DNA of 64,000 nucleotides, from positions 338,304,793-338,368,792 of the forward strand of contig NC_081408.1 of the NCBI RefSeq assembly GCF_030272615.1, in the 5' to 3' direction. A program made the position numbers and the translations under genes. Below the pieces are notes generated by a model that was given only the letters and a program-made list of their open reading frames with translations, was not told where the DNA came from and did no database searches. The DNA is from Cryptomeria japonica (taxonomy: Eukaryota > Streptophyta > Pinopsida > Cupressales > Cupressaceae). Each line of letters opens with the position of its first letter. Position 1 is the first letter of the stretch. Shown one piece after another: positions 47,753 to 59,906 of this stretch.

Positions 47753-48942
47753 TGTTAGGTCCAACAGACAAAGCTAATGTACTTAGAGGGGAGGGGTGAA
47801 TCAGTACTTCAAAACTTTTCTCCAAAAACAATCTTACTGATAAACATAAATTGTAAACTACTGATCTCATAATATAAAACTAACACATAATTATAGAAAT
47901 AACATTCATACACATTTCAATCCATAACACAAATATTTTGGTTACACAGAAACTCTTTGTTAGAGAGAAAAACTGCGGTGGGGATGGCACCCACAACTTC
48001 ACTACTGCAATAATAAAGGTTGCTCGGTTAGAGCTACATGTTTAGCTATTTCTGATATCTTACCCTATTAGGAGTATCAATTTAGATCTACCTTGCTAAA
48101 ATATTTTTACAACACTTATACAAAATGTTGCACCTGGTTAAAGGCTTTACAATTTATAGACTTTGTTAGAGTCTTTTACCCTGTTAAAGGTTTCTATTAC
48201 AACTCAAATGATTCAATAAAATCTTTACAAATATCTGCAATTTTACAGCTAAAATGTTATAGCAGATTCTATGTGCTCAATATGAAATTACCTTGCTCAT
48301 AGCATAACTCGGTAATTGATAAATCAACTCGGTAAAACCTTTTGTTTACTCTATTCCTTAAACTATTCTCTGAAGACTTTCTCGATGACCTCTGAATATC
48401 TCTGTCAGTCGTAGCAGTCATAGCCTAATGTGTCCTCTTATGATTTTCCTTTTTAACTCTTCTATCACACATGTCTCTCTTTTTTATTCTCAAATCATTT
48501 TGTATAAATAGATCTCTGGGATGGTGATTTGTTCATGCTTCGATCTTACAAACAAGATTCATCGAATGACTAAACATAGAAATTATTTCATTGGATAAAC
48601 TTCCTCAAAATCATACAAAATCTTGAAGTGCAATTTCCTATGTGATAACGGTTCTTTGTTCCTTTATTCTTGTAACACGTTTCCACATATGTGTCTAGGT
48701 TCATTGAATCTGGTAACACGTTTCTACTCAGTTCAGATTACTTGGTATACCTTCTTTGCTGCTCAGTAGACATAGAACGTTACTCGGTAGACAGCTCGGT
48801 GTATACTTAAGTCTGTGACTCCTTTCTTCTGTAACCGACTACTTTAGTGTTTACCGACTGAATATTTCGGTAGTATTAACCGACTAGAGTATATAGGATG
48901 ACTTTGGACATAAAACTAATGATAACTTAGTAAATAATAACA
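47753..48942 (-). repeat. N1 5' LTR
   Basis: 1,190 bp, identical length to the other N1 LTR; TGTTAGG start and AATAACA end on the plus strand. Confidence 0.93.
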
Positions 48943-49740
48943 TTAACATCTATAAGGAAGATCAATCATTAGACTGACTTGATCCCTGGAGCTATTTTGC
49001 CAAATAAGGCAGCCCACAAAATGAATCCAGCAAAAAATGAAGAGCTAAACCGAGAGGTTCAAGAGTTATTGAGAAAAGGATAGATTCGAGAGAACCTAAA
49101 TCCATGTGTGGTACCTACAGTACTAGCACCAAAGAAGAATGGAAAATATAGGACGTGTACGGACTCTCGGGCCATAAACAAGCTAACAATCAAGTACAAA
49201 TTTCCCATGCCAGGGATACATGACCTTATGGACTACTTGAGTAGAGCGGAGTACTTCACAAATATTGATCTAAAGAGTGGATATCACCAGATCCAGACTA
49301 GAGAGGGGGACGAGTGGAAGACCACCTTCAAAACCAAAGAGGCCTGTATGAGTGGTTAGTCATGCCTTTTGGGCTAACCAATGCACCGAGCACATTCATG
49401 TGGCTCATGAACGAGGCTATGAAATTTTTTTGGGGGTAAGTTTGTTATTGTTTACCTCGATGATATTTTGATTTCTAGTAAGACATTGGAGGAACATTTG
49501 ATGCATATTCTTAATTTTTTTGAGAAGCTGAGAGAGGAGAAATTGTTGATTAATTTGAGGAAGTGTACTTTTGTAAAGAAGGAGTTAGTGTACCTAGGGT
49601 TTGTCATCTCAACAGAAGGTCTTAAAATGGACCCAGAGAAGGTGAAGGCTATTTTGGAATGGCCTACCCCAAGTACTTCTAATGAGGTTAGGTCTTTCCA
49701 TGGTTTGGCTAGTTTTTACAAGAATTTCATCTGAAACTTT
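48943..49740 (+). pseudogene. G1 reverse transcriptase
   Basis: Resumes after N1: LIPGAILPNKAAHKMNP (some frame noise), EELNREVQELLRKG, a [63 protein letters not shown] (first catalytic Asp), then a frameshift at about 49343. [17 protein letters not shown] follows, a second frameshift at 49430-49440, and FVIVYLDDILISSKT with YLDD at 49453-49464. Next FVKKELVYLGFVIS and WPTPSTSNEVRSFHGLASFY. All conserved RT blocks are readable, but two indels and several stops inactivate it. Confidence 0.88.
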
Positions 49741-50370
49741 AGTAGCATTTGTGCACCCCTAACTAAAACAATGAGAGGGGATAGGAAAGAATTCAAGCGG
49801 AGTATGGGAGCAACAAAGAGTTTTGATTTCTTGAAGAAGAAGGTGATAGAGCAACCTATTTTAGCCCTTAAGGTGGATTGTGACGCTAGTGGCAATGCCA
49901 TTGGAGCTTTTTTGAGCCAGGAAGGTAGGCCCATTGCATATTTCAGTGAAAAACTAAATGATGCAAAGAAGAAATATTTTGTTTATGATCACGAATTTTA
50001 TGAAATAATTCAAGAATTAAAGAAATGGAGACACTATCTGTTGTCTAAGGAATTTGTTTTGTATATTGATCATCAAGAATTGCAGTACTTGAATAGTTGG
50101 GGAAAATTGAATCACAGACATTTGCAATGAGTGGAGTTTTTATAGAATTACACTTTTGTTTTGAAGCACAAAAGTGGGAGGTCTAACAGAGTTGCAAATG
50201 CCTTGAGTAGGAGGCATACTTTGCTGACAGAGATGCAATTTGATGTGGTTGGGTTCAATGAACTCAAGACATTGTATCCTGAGTATCTAGATTTTGCAGA
50301 GGCTTGGAAAGCTTGCAAGGAGCCTATTACTTTAGACAGGACAAGGTGGTTGTATTTCATAATCTAGGAT
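49741..50370 (+). pseudogene. G1 RNase H
   Basis: LALKVDCDASGNAIGAFLSQEG (first Asp), RPIAYFSEKLNDAKKKY, VYDHEFYEIIQELKKWRHYL (Glu) and FVLYIDHQELQYL (Asp). After two stops, YTFVLKHKSGRSNRVANALSRR follows, where the last catalytic Asp (usually ADALSRR) is Asn. Connection to the integrase zinc region follows at about 50380. Confidence 0.85.
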
Positions 50371-50922
50371 GTTATGTTGTTCAAGGGAAGCTAGTTGTGC
50401 ATTCCTAGGAGCTCCATGAGGGAGAATTTAATCAAAGAGAAGCACAACAGAGGAATGGTAGGACACTTTGGTTGGGATAAGACCATTGCCATCATTAGTG
50501 AACATTATTATTGGCCTCAGTTGTCATGGGATGTGAAGAAATTTGTGCAAAGTTGCAGAGTTTGCTAGAGGGTAAAAGGAGTAAGCTAGAATATAGGGTT
50601 GTATCAGCCATTGCCTGTACCTAAGAGGTCGTGGGAAAGTATGGATTTTGTTCTTGGTTTACCAAGGACACAGAGAGGGAATGATTCATTTTTTTATGGT
50701 AGTTAACATATTTTTGAAGATGTCACATTTCATTCCATGCTAGAAGACCCATGATGTTGTCCACATTGTTTATGTGTTCTTCAGGGAGGTGATACAACTG
50801 CATGGTTTGCCAAAAAGTATCATTTTAGATCGTCATACCAATTTTTTTGGATACTTTTGGAGCACTTTGTGGAAGAATTTGAAGAAAGAATTGAAGTTCA
50901 ATCTTGCACACCATCCACAAAC
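50371..50922 (+). pseudogene. G1 integrase, truncated
   Basis: Zinc region KHNRGMVGHFGWDKTIAIISE, then HYYWPQLSWDVKKFVQSCRVC (50430-50566), [23 protein letters not shown] (first Asp region about 50640), frame changes, a second Asp region LDRHTNFFG (about 50826-50850) and LKKELKFNLAHHPQT, where homology ends at about 50922. The Glu strand and chromodomain region are absent. Confidence 0.8.
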
Positions 50923-51553
50923 CAGAGATTTCTTTAGTGGCAAATAGTCACCGTGAATTTTTTACGTCAGTGACTTGGGAAATGGTGAATATTTTATACC
51001 AACAGGGGGTGGCCATGTTGCTAGAACATTATCAATTTCCGTCAAATTCACGACCCGATCGTAATATGTTTTATGTAATTAAATGTTTCTATGCGAGGAT
51101 TTCTCCAATACAATATATGGTGGACACACGATAAATTTAATTTCCCACACTCTTCGAGGTTTCCTTAATAGATGGCCATAATTTGCCTATAGGCATATGA
51201 AGATTTGTTAGCTAGGAGGACCCTATTCACCTGATATTTTGCCGATGCATGTCTCCATTCACCCTAATTTTTTCCAACTATATTCTATTTGTCAATTATT
51301 TGGACAACCCAAAATGGCCTCAAACATTACATAAGTCGTGTTATAGTTAAGCAAGATTCGCCAAATATTTGTATACCATATAAAATTCCCATAGAATTTG
51401 CCATATAAGGATTGGTATAAATACATTCAAAGATCAGATCAATCTCTACACAATCTGATGGGTTCTAGGCTTTGAATTAGGATCAATAGCGAAGTTTCAG
51501 ACCAAGGAAAATCATTGTTGTTGACTGCATTGGCGACTGCTAGTGACCTATAG
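50923..51553. other. Unassigned segment at the G1/hAT boundary
   Basis: About 630 bp with no supported gene. It follows the G1 integrase break and precedes the hAT relic. Candidate 5' non-coding part of the hAT element. TAGTGGCAA occurs at 50936 and again at 51654, but as direct, not inverted, copies. No terminal inverted repeat was identified. Confidence 0.4.
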
Positions 51554-51778
51554 GTGAGCGATCATATTTTTGAAGTGTTATAATATAATTCTAAATTTAT
51601 CTATATATGTTTGCACTGTTGAATTCATTCTTATTCAGTGGGGACCTGTTAGTGGCAAGTGGTCAGCCAGGAGATTCAAACCTCAGACATCTAGATCGTA
51701 GGTCGTAAGGCTAATGAAACATATATTATACTTTATAGTCTATTATTACTTCTTCAACAAATTGATTTTTTTTTACAG
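51554..51778 (+). other. Candidate intron of the hAT transposase gene
   Basis: Donor-like TAG|GTGAGC at 51554 and a pyrimidine-rich acceptor TTTTTTTTTACAG ending 51778, just before a readable hAT frame (51779 on). 225 bp, AT-rich. Predicted by signal only. Confidence 0.35.
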
Positions 51779-54328
51779 CCTTTATTTCATTGGAGATGTC
51801 AACAGGAAGAAGGGTAGGAAACCTGAATGTGGGGAAGGCCATGAGAGGCCAACAAAATGCAAAACGTTGTCTTCGTACTTTGGCTTTGGAAAATATTATG
51901 GTGAAAATGAGGAAGGTACATCACAAGTACAAGTATAAAATTCACAACCTACACAACATGTTGAAGACGATAGCAAACCTAATATCTCAGATCAAGATGA
52001 TCTTGAAAATATTATCTAGTAGATACCCAAGTTAGCTGGAATGGTATAATTGACTTGGGTGATAATGCCATAGATGATAATGCACGAAAGGGGAAAAGAA
52101 AAGCCAGAACAAAAAAGGATCGGGAGTGGGATATGTCAATGAAGAATTTTCAAATTAATTGGGCATCAAAGTATCCATTCATTGAACCAATGGAGAATCC
52201 AATTGAAGGAGAGCCTCCAATAGAATGCACGTGTAAAATTTGCACTTGGAAACATAACAAGGAAATTAGGTTGCAGCTAAAATTTGACACTATAGAAAAG
52301 TATATGGGTAAAGTTTATGGAAAACAAATGATAGATGGAGTTGAAAAAATAGTGATAAGATGGAAAACAAAGGAGGAATGTAAGAATTTGAGGAATTCCG
52401 AAGAGTATTATTTTCATGAGAAAATACAGACGAATCCTGTTGAGGTTAAAGGTTCTATTGAATCTAGTTTTGGAAAAGCAATGCAAATAGAACAACTAGG
52501 AAAAGTTGTTCAGTTAAGTGTTGTTTTTTATATTTTGAGTAGAGAGCGTGCTATGATAGATTTCCCATCAATTAGTGGTTTATTACACTTTTTGAAAGTT
52601 CCTAACTATCCTAATAGTCGCTAGAGTAAATAGTGGATGGGAATGGGCAAGTTGTCTTGTTGAGGTTGAAAAAGAAGACATAAAGGAAAAATAAGAGAGT
52701 CAAACTTTATTGCATTTTCTTTAGACGAAGTTACGATAGCAGACAATACTTCGTGGGTATGCATGCATGTTTATACTCTATAGAATCATGTCGGCCAACC
52801 TCATCTACTATCTGTTGCTAAAATGAAGGATAGTGCGACAACGAAAAATTTGTTTCAACTATTAAAAAGATGTTTAATTGAATATGGAGGTATGGATGAC
52901 ATGACGATTGACAAAAAATTGGTGTGTGTTGGAGCAGATGGAGCTTCAGTAATGCAAGGTCATAGGAACGGTCTTTGTACAAAGATTGAAACTTCTTTTG
53001 CACCGTACATTACTACAATTCACTGCACAACTTATAGAATGAATCTAGCTTTTGGAATTGTGAGCAAGTATGCTTCAGTGAAAAAAAAATTTGAAATTTT
53101 AATTAGAGAGCTCTACTCATACTTCTGTCGAAGTCCCAAGCGATTTATGGAATTTCAACACTTTTTTGATGGAATTACTGATGGAAACAAGCTTCTTAAG
53201 AATAATGATACCAGATGGATCTCTTTGGATGGTCCAACACATCTAGTTTTTTCAGAATATCCATCCTTGATTGGACTATTTCACACAACTCATGACGAAT
53301 TAGAGCAACCAAAATTTCTTGACCTTCTTCGGAAATTAAGTAGTCTAGAGACACTCTTAACTTTAGCAGCTATTCTACCCATGCTAGAGGAAATTAGGAA
53401 TATTATGAAGGTTGCTCAAAAAAGAGCTCTTTATATTGCAGAATATGCTATGATGTGTAAGTTGACATGCATGGCCATCGACAATCTCTATCGAAATCAA
53501 ACAACACTATCTGATGAAAAATTTGTTAAGTGGCAGACACTCACAGATTTGAACAATCCTAATAAATTTTTACAAATCGGTACAAATGGGGAGGTGTGTG
53601 CCAATGTATGGGGATTTGAGATACCAATGCACTTCTATGCCATGATCGACCCCAAGGAACCAGGAAAGCACCTGAGGAAGCAACTAGCAAGAGTTACAAG
53701 GGAAGATTTCAACAAGATTGTTGAGTCTGTAACTAATTCTGTGAAGGAAATTGCCTATGATCTTTCCTCACATATTCGAAGTAGATTCCCTCCTAACAAC
53801 CTACTCAAAGCCATGTCTATTATGTTTAGTCAATATTGGATACTCAACAGTGAAACTAATTTTCAAAGTAAGCTACTAACTTTGATAAAATAATTTTGCA
53901 TATCTAGAGAATTGAATGGAGTAACTATAAATGGAATATTAGATGAAACTCATCTTAGAGAGAAATCATCTCATTTTGCATACAATATGAGGGAATAATA
54001 TGGAAGAATGGAGAACCCCCGCAAAGAGGGATCAGTAATGAGGCTTTGGAAATATATAGATGAGAATGTAGTGTTGCGTGATTCAATACTAGAATATTTG
54101 AAGCTTGCTAATTTATGTCTTACCATGATATTGGGTTTGGTGGAAGATGAGAGAGTTTTCAGTGCTTTGGGGTTCCTAAAATCAAAGCTAAGAAACAAAC
54201 TAGACAAAAATTTGGAAAATTACTTGAGGCTCTATATATCTAGGGATGATGTCCACACTTTTCCTTACGATAGGGTACTAAAAATCTGGAGGTCCAAATG
54301 TGAAAGAAGAGGTTTGGGAAACACTTAA
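51779..54328 (+). pseudogene. hAT-type transposase relic
   Basis: A hAT DDE transposase. N-terminal part: an open frame from 51779 with PTKCKTLSSYFGFG, then (frame change near 52020) WASKYPFIEPMENPIE, a Cys motif CTCKICTWKH (about 52230-52260) and a basic block. From 52055 to 54328 the frame is constant, with stops only (52622, several at 52631-52700, 53891, about 53996). Catalytic region: FSLDEVTIADNTSWV (first Asp), CVGADGASVMQGHRNG (second Asp), IHCTTYRMNLAF, RWISLDGP. C-terminal dimerisation domain: LVEDERVFSALGFLKSKLRN and LENYLRLYIS (54135-54240). Promoter, TIRs and TSD not found. Non-functional as it stands. Confidence 0.8.
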
Positions 54329-55386
54329 AACCAAAGTGCTAGTGGGACTATTGACTCGTGTATTGGACCTACTAGTAGCATTAAGATGAAGTTCAGTGAA
54401 GGTATGCAGGCTCGAAGTGAAGAAAACACAGACAAGAATCAAGAAAGCTCTGGATTTGATGAGGATGAATGGCAACTGTAAGAGATTGGAATTTATTAAT
54501 CTTATTATTGTATCTCATCGTTCATATTACAAAATCATATTATTATGGTTGATAATTTGATGATATTTTATGAGTCTGTCAACTTTTTGCAATTAGAATT
54601 TAATATTGATTTGTAATTATATTTTTCAACTTTCTATTTCCAAATTTAAAATAGCATAATAAAAGACCATAATGTGTTTATTGATACAGAGATGTTTATT
54701 TATACATGTTGAGAACTTTCAACTTATGTTTTCATTAATTCTTTCAAAATATAGCCATATGATACAATTCATTCAATACACCACTCTGTGTGATTCTCCA
54801 TGCAAAAGCCAATACAAAGTTTCAGAACCCTTTGCAAATGACCCTGAATTCTTTTTTATAGAAACAAGGGAGCAACAATAGCTTCAGGTCTATTTGCAAC
54901 ATGTGAAGACTCAACATTAAAATCAATTACTATGACATTGAACATTGAATATATCATCTCGACTACCATCAGTATCACAAACTCAGCACAAATTTACATG
55001 GCCATCACAGGCCGGATTAGCAATTTAGCAATCTAGCAACTGCTACATGTCTCATGTTCAAAAAACAGAGTTCAATTAAATATTAATTCAAGCCATGACA
55101 AATTAAATATAGATAATAGCAGTGCCCAAAACCTAGTAGTCAGAAATAGAGAAATGCAAAAATGTTAAAACTTGGGAGAATTTGAGAATACAAATTTACA
55201 GGCTGAAGGTTTGCACTGTGCATCATATATTCATAGGCTAGATTAGCAATAGCGAGTGCTGATTTTTTCCTGTTCATAAAATAAAGTTATTTCAAGTGAT
55301 GTCAAATTCCAAACAGAAAAAAACATAAAATCTTGAAATTAAGAGTAAAAGCATAAAACTATGCAATACATCTATGATTCTTGAGA
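54329..55386. other. hAT 3' side and unassigned sequence
   Basis: 54329-54490 still reads as a polar tail on the plus strand. 54490-55386 is AT-rich, with no supported gene or terminal repeat. Confidence 0.4.
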
Positions 55387-56760
55387 TTTTTGTGCTAGTT
55401 TTTGTAGGGTGCTCCACTCTTCATTTGATGGAAGGTCAATATTCTTTAAAACTATGGAAATTCAACTGCAACTTCGTCAACAATCTATATTTAGAAGAGT
55501 GACTTGACATCACTGTTTCACACAATACCGCATGCAGAGTTGTAAATGGTTTGATGAATTCTAGAAAGCTCTAGGGAATTGTGTTCTTAGGAAGCAAGTC
55601 TAAATCAGACATTTTTTTATCCATTCTTTTTTTGTAAGCTTCTTTTCCAATGAATTTATTTGATGGGTCAATAGACTTAGGCAAACCAATTTTAATCAAA
55701 GTAGTTATCTTTTCTTGCAGCTTCAATATCTTTTTGCCTTATTTATCCATAACTTCTAATGTTTCCCTTAGTTTTTGGCATTTTTTAAGGACAGATGATG
55801 TCTTAACTGTGACATCAATGTGGTTGTTAATTCCCTTGGATGCCAAATAGTTGTCACTGGTACTATAGACTACTTGCAAAATATGTTTTGCCATATCCTG
55901 TTTTGAATAAACATGTATGCTCTTCTCAATGTGCCCTTTGATTTTCATATAAACTAATCTCATACTTTCATTCAATTAAAACCATTCACACAACTTGTCA
56001 CTCCTCTGCATTATTCACCCCCAAATATTTTCTTGTATATACTTCATTGTATTTTTCATATTATCTTTCAATATATCTTCTGAAGTTCAATTTTATCGTT
56101 TGCATTGTGCGGGTCTTCTTTCATTTGTGCACATTTTTTTCTTTCTTCCTCTACTTCCTCTTCCAAATGTTTTGCTTTTTCCTTCTCATGATCCAATAGG
56201 TCCTGTATTTTTCATATTCTGGCAACAAGAAACTCATAACTTTTGTATAATTTTTGAAAATTGGCTCTTTCATCATCAATTTTTTTACTGCTTTAGCCAG
56301 TTTTTCCCTCAGTTCCTTCAATTTTGCCTCCATCTTTTCCTACTCTGCAATTTATACTATAGAGCCTAATTTTTTTATCTTTTCTGTAAATAATTGCACT
56401 TGATTGCACTTGTTATATGCTACTTTCCTCTTTTATTTTTTCGTTTGCCAGGTCTGCCTATAACTTTTCTAATTTTTTCTCTAGTTTATTTTTTTCCCTC
56501 TCCACCTTTAGCAATGAAGTGTAGACCAATTCGTTAGTCCTTTTTGCCACACTAATTTTATCCACATTTGTACTTTGGAAAAATCCATTTGGACGGTGCT
56601 AACTTGAAATTCAGAGGGATCTATCTAACTATGTGGTGGATTTTTATCTTTATTTGGGGGCATAACAACCATAAACTCCATCATATCTTTGTGTGGGTCA
56701 TATGTTGGAAATACCCTATTCCTTGTGTGAGGCCCTACCTCGACCCATCCTAGCATTTCA
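55387..56760 (-). pseudogene. C-terminal part of a minus-strand coiled-coil protein (related to 61080-63705)
   Basis: Minus strand, from about 56760: a segment with TRNRVFPTYDPHKDMMEF, MVVMPPNKDKNPPH, FQVSTVQMDFSKVQMWIKL (56735-56530), then a Lys/Glu coiled coil (AKLKELREKLAKAVKKL, 56333-56270), ending with a segment 55975-55739 (KSIHVYSKQDMAKHIL, VKTSSVLKKCQKLRETLEVM) and fragments to 55390. Stops and frame changes throughout. It appears to be the downstream part of the protein whose N-terminus is at 63448, separated by 56770-61000. Not assigned to a known family. Confidence 0.45.
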
Positions 56761-56791
56761 GTTATTTTCATGTTGGAACTATTATGGATGA

Positions 56792-56932
56792 TTCATTTCT
56801 ATGCATTATGGATATAGAATTTTATATGATCCCAGGATTGGATAACATTGATATATTGATGCTTCATTTCTATGCATTATGGATATAGAATTTTATATGA
56901 TTCCATGATAGGATAACATTGAGATGGTGTAT
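56792..56932 (+). repeat. 71-bp tandem duplication
   Basis: TTCATTTCTATGCATTATGG starts at 56792 and again at 56863; the copies continue for about 70 bp with a handful of differences. Confidence 0.9.
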
Positions 56933-59798
56933 GTCATTTGTTTGATTTGCAGAAATTTATTATGATGTTAGAAATATGATGCATGTCTTATGAAAGGATG
57001 AAATTTATGAGGATTATGATAATGTCATTAAGTGAAATTGCTTTATGTAGATTGCATTTGATATATGGTAAATTGATGTGTATGATGGAAATTGTATGCA
57101 GAGTGATTGATTTGTATTCATTTTTATATGTGGTTATTTGGGAATTACTAATGTGTAATTGAGATGCATAGGAAAATTATCCATGTGACCATGGAAACAA
57201 TATGGAGAATCAAGCCTAGACCTTTGTGCGTTTGTAAAACCAGGGGTTGTCTATTTGGAAAGACACCACCCTGTATGTATCATGTTTTATTCGTAAACGT
57301 AAATGTTTGTATGTGTGTTAAATTGTATTTATTAAATTGTTTAATCCAACAAGAGACAATTTCCATGTGTAATTAAGTAATGTATTTTATTGTGTCACTT
57401 GACACGTGCTGAATAGTGTTTTGATTATGACATGTCTCTTGGAGGGAAATTGTTTCAACCAAAGCCTTTTTCAAATATTTGAGTGTGGTCCCAGATTTGC
57501 CTTGGGTAGAGAGTCCTTGGAGTGGTCAACTCAAGTTTGACCCCTAGGTTAACTTCAGATGGGTTTCTAAGGGGTCAAATGGACTCCTAGGGTTAGTTTA
57601 GGGGCTTTTCCAAAGGTCCATAGGGTATACCTATGGGTTAGGGGTATTTTTAAGCATGTAACCACTCCCCTATGACTGATTTGACACCTCAAAAATTGGT
57701 TTTCCCAAGATGAGCGAAAATCCAACTTGGAAGACTCGCATAGGTTAGCTAACCTTCCCTTCTTGTGTCAGTTCCCTCTTCCCCATTCTCTCTTCCCTTC
57801 TTTCAAGTTTTCCAGTTTTAGTAACCTATACGAGGTTGGGAAGACCAACCAATGTGAGCTCCCACTCTATCCAAGAGGTTGGAAAGAGTGAGAGAAGCCT
57901 TCTTAGGCAAGGTTTTGAGACTTAGGATGGTAATCACCCACTCTCCATCTTTGGAGACTAGAATCTTGAAGTTTTTAGAAAGTTTAGTATAGGAATTTTG
58001 GCTAAGTCTTGAGAAGAAAGAAGTGTGGATTTGAGCAGCTCTACTCCAAATATCCCTTGCATCCCTTTGGTTAATTCAAGGTTGGTTAAATCACTAACTA
58101 TGTTTGTTATAAGTTTGTTTTGAAAGAATGCATGTTTTCATTGTTTTCTCCCATTGTTGTTTTATGTGTGAAGGAAGAAGGTTGTGTTCTTCCCTTTGTT
58201 TTTGGTTGAGTATTATATTTGTGTTTTGGGAGTTTTCAAGGCCAAACTCATCCTTGGGAGGGTAGATTGGCCTTGGGGTGAAGGGTTGTTTGACAGCCTT
58301 AGAGTGAGAGGCTCTCTTTGGAAGAGAGTGATCTCAAGGGATTTTTGTGACCCTTGCTGCATAGTCATTGTTTATGCATTTGGGGGTCATAAGGGGAGAT
58401 TTGATGGCTTGTATGTCTTGGGGGTCATAAGGAATGGTTGAGAAAATTTTGGAACTTGTGATGTGTTTCTTGGTTGCCTTGCAATGGCATTGTGTTTCTA
58501 CTACTTGCAATTTCTCCTCAAGGTACTTAGTCCACCTTCACCCATATAAAAATCATGTGTGATGATGTTAAGCCTTGGGATGGGAATGTGTTTGTTGTGA
58601 GTTTGCCATGCTTGTTTGTGTATTGCTTGTGTGTAACCCATTTAGGTCTTGATTCTCCAAGCTCGGGGGTGGCTTCTAGGAAGCCTAGGCTGGGAGGTGA
58701 GCCTCCATGGTCACAACCTTAAAGCTTTGTATTGCAGGTTTGCTTGGATAAAGGAAGGATAGAGAAGCTAGGAGTGATAGTTTTATTATGGTTTTAGTTT
58801 CAAAAGAAAAATGTATTTATTTTTGGAAGCCCTCATTTAGTAGAAATGAGAGGCTAAGCTGGGTATTCACCCTTTTGCAAAAGTTACTATGTTGGAAATA
58901 AAAGTATTCTTTATACCATGTTTTATCATAAAATGAAATGCACTATTTTATTAAATTTTTTCTTGCAAGAAAGAAATGAAAATAAATATGGAGTATGTTT
59001 CTATAGTTTTGAGTTAATATCTATTTGCATTTATTTCTTGAAATATAAAAGTTATTTCTACCTTTTTATGCATATTGTAAAATGATGGAAATTAATGAAA
59101 TATTAAAGCATGAATGTTAGGAAGAGAAAAATAAACATTTACCTCTATTTATTTATTTCAAAATGCAAAATATTGTAGATAGGTTTTTAAATGTGTATAT
59201 TATTATTTGCATCATCATGTAGCCTTGGATTAAATGATTTTAGACTATCATAGTTGCTGCTGTAATTTATTTATTTCTGCTATTTATTTCTTTTAAAAAT
59301 GCAGAAAATAAATCTAGACTAATTAATATATCTCTAAGGTCAACTATGTAACATTAAAAATGAAAAGAAATACATATATTCCAATATGCGACAATCTGCT
59401 TTAATGCTTTAAAAGAAAATATATGTTTTAGACAATAGGAAATATTATAACTTCATATTGATAAGATTTAAGAAAAAAAAATAGTTAGTTCTAAAAAGCC
59501 TTGTTAAAATGATCAAAATAGGTATTTTCATTAAATATAATCATACATTTTAAATCTATTGATAAAGGAAAAAAAATTTATCTGGTTATTAAAGTTGTTG
59601 GTTTTCTTTATTTATTTACCAGTCTTTTAAGACCCCTGTATATTTTAATATATACATTTTAAAGTGAGAAAATATATAGATATATTGTTGTTTGTTTAAA
59701 AAAAATTTAAAAAAAAATTTAAGATGCAGAAAACTCGCACTCCGCAGGTTGCCCCGAAGCCGAAGCTCCCGCGAGCTCCCTGAGCGGCACGGGTCCTC

Positions 59799-59906
59799 TA
59801 TGGGCCGAGGCCCACAGGGGTTCCGCGGTGCCACTAAGGGCCGCATCTCACAGGGATGCCACGGCGTCACTGCAGGCTGCAACCCACAGTGGCGCCCACG
59901 GCGCCT
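59799..59906 (+). repeat. GC-rich 36-bp tandem repeat, three units
   Basis: Units at 59799-59834, 59835-59870 and 59871-59906, diverged but aligned at CCCACAG/CTCACAGGG and CCACGGCG-type positions. They sit in a GC-rich island (59745-59940) with strongly AT-rich sequence on both sides. One plus frame reads through as 12-residue repeats (GRGPQGFRGAT type), but there is no other evidence that it is coding. Confidence 0.75.

Larger units (their letters stand above)
40927..48942 (-). mobile_element. N1: copia-like LTR element (minus) without pol, carrying two unusual ORFs
   Basis: Direct LTRs of 1,190 bp each (40927-42116; 47753-48942), TG...CA ends, with near-matching flanks TTACC (40922-40926) and TTAAC (48943-48947). 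On the minus strand, a Met-tRNA primer site follows the 5' LTR and AAAAGGGGAGAT precedes the 3' LTR, both copia hallmarks. Between them lie only two long frames: a coiled-coil/zinc-knuckle ORF (47690-46335) and a frame of about 1,125 codons (45814-42440). No protease, integrase, RT or RNase H motif is readable in any frame. LTR divergence in the first 290 bp is about 7% by eye. Probably mobilised in trans by a copia helper. Confidence 0.88.
38196..50922 (+). mobile_element. G1: Ty3/gypsy retrotransposon (plus), 3'-truncated, with nested N1
   Basis: 5' LTR (about 38196-39052), Met-tRNA primer site, gag, protease, RT, RNase H and the first two-thirds of integrase. N1 interrupts it between protease and RT. 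It stops abruptly at about 50922 inside integrase (after HHPQT), and no second LTR occurs in the window, so the 3' part was lost. RT and gag resemble the chromovirus-type elements common in conifers (IFG7/Reina-like); the chromodomain that would prove it is beyond the break. Confidence 0.8.

Noticed and set aside
50936-51665. TAGTGGCAA copies as hAT terminal inverted repeats
   Set aside because: The two copies are direct, not inverted, and no inverted partner is seen beyond 54490.
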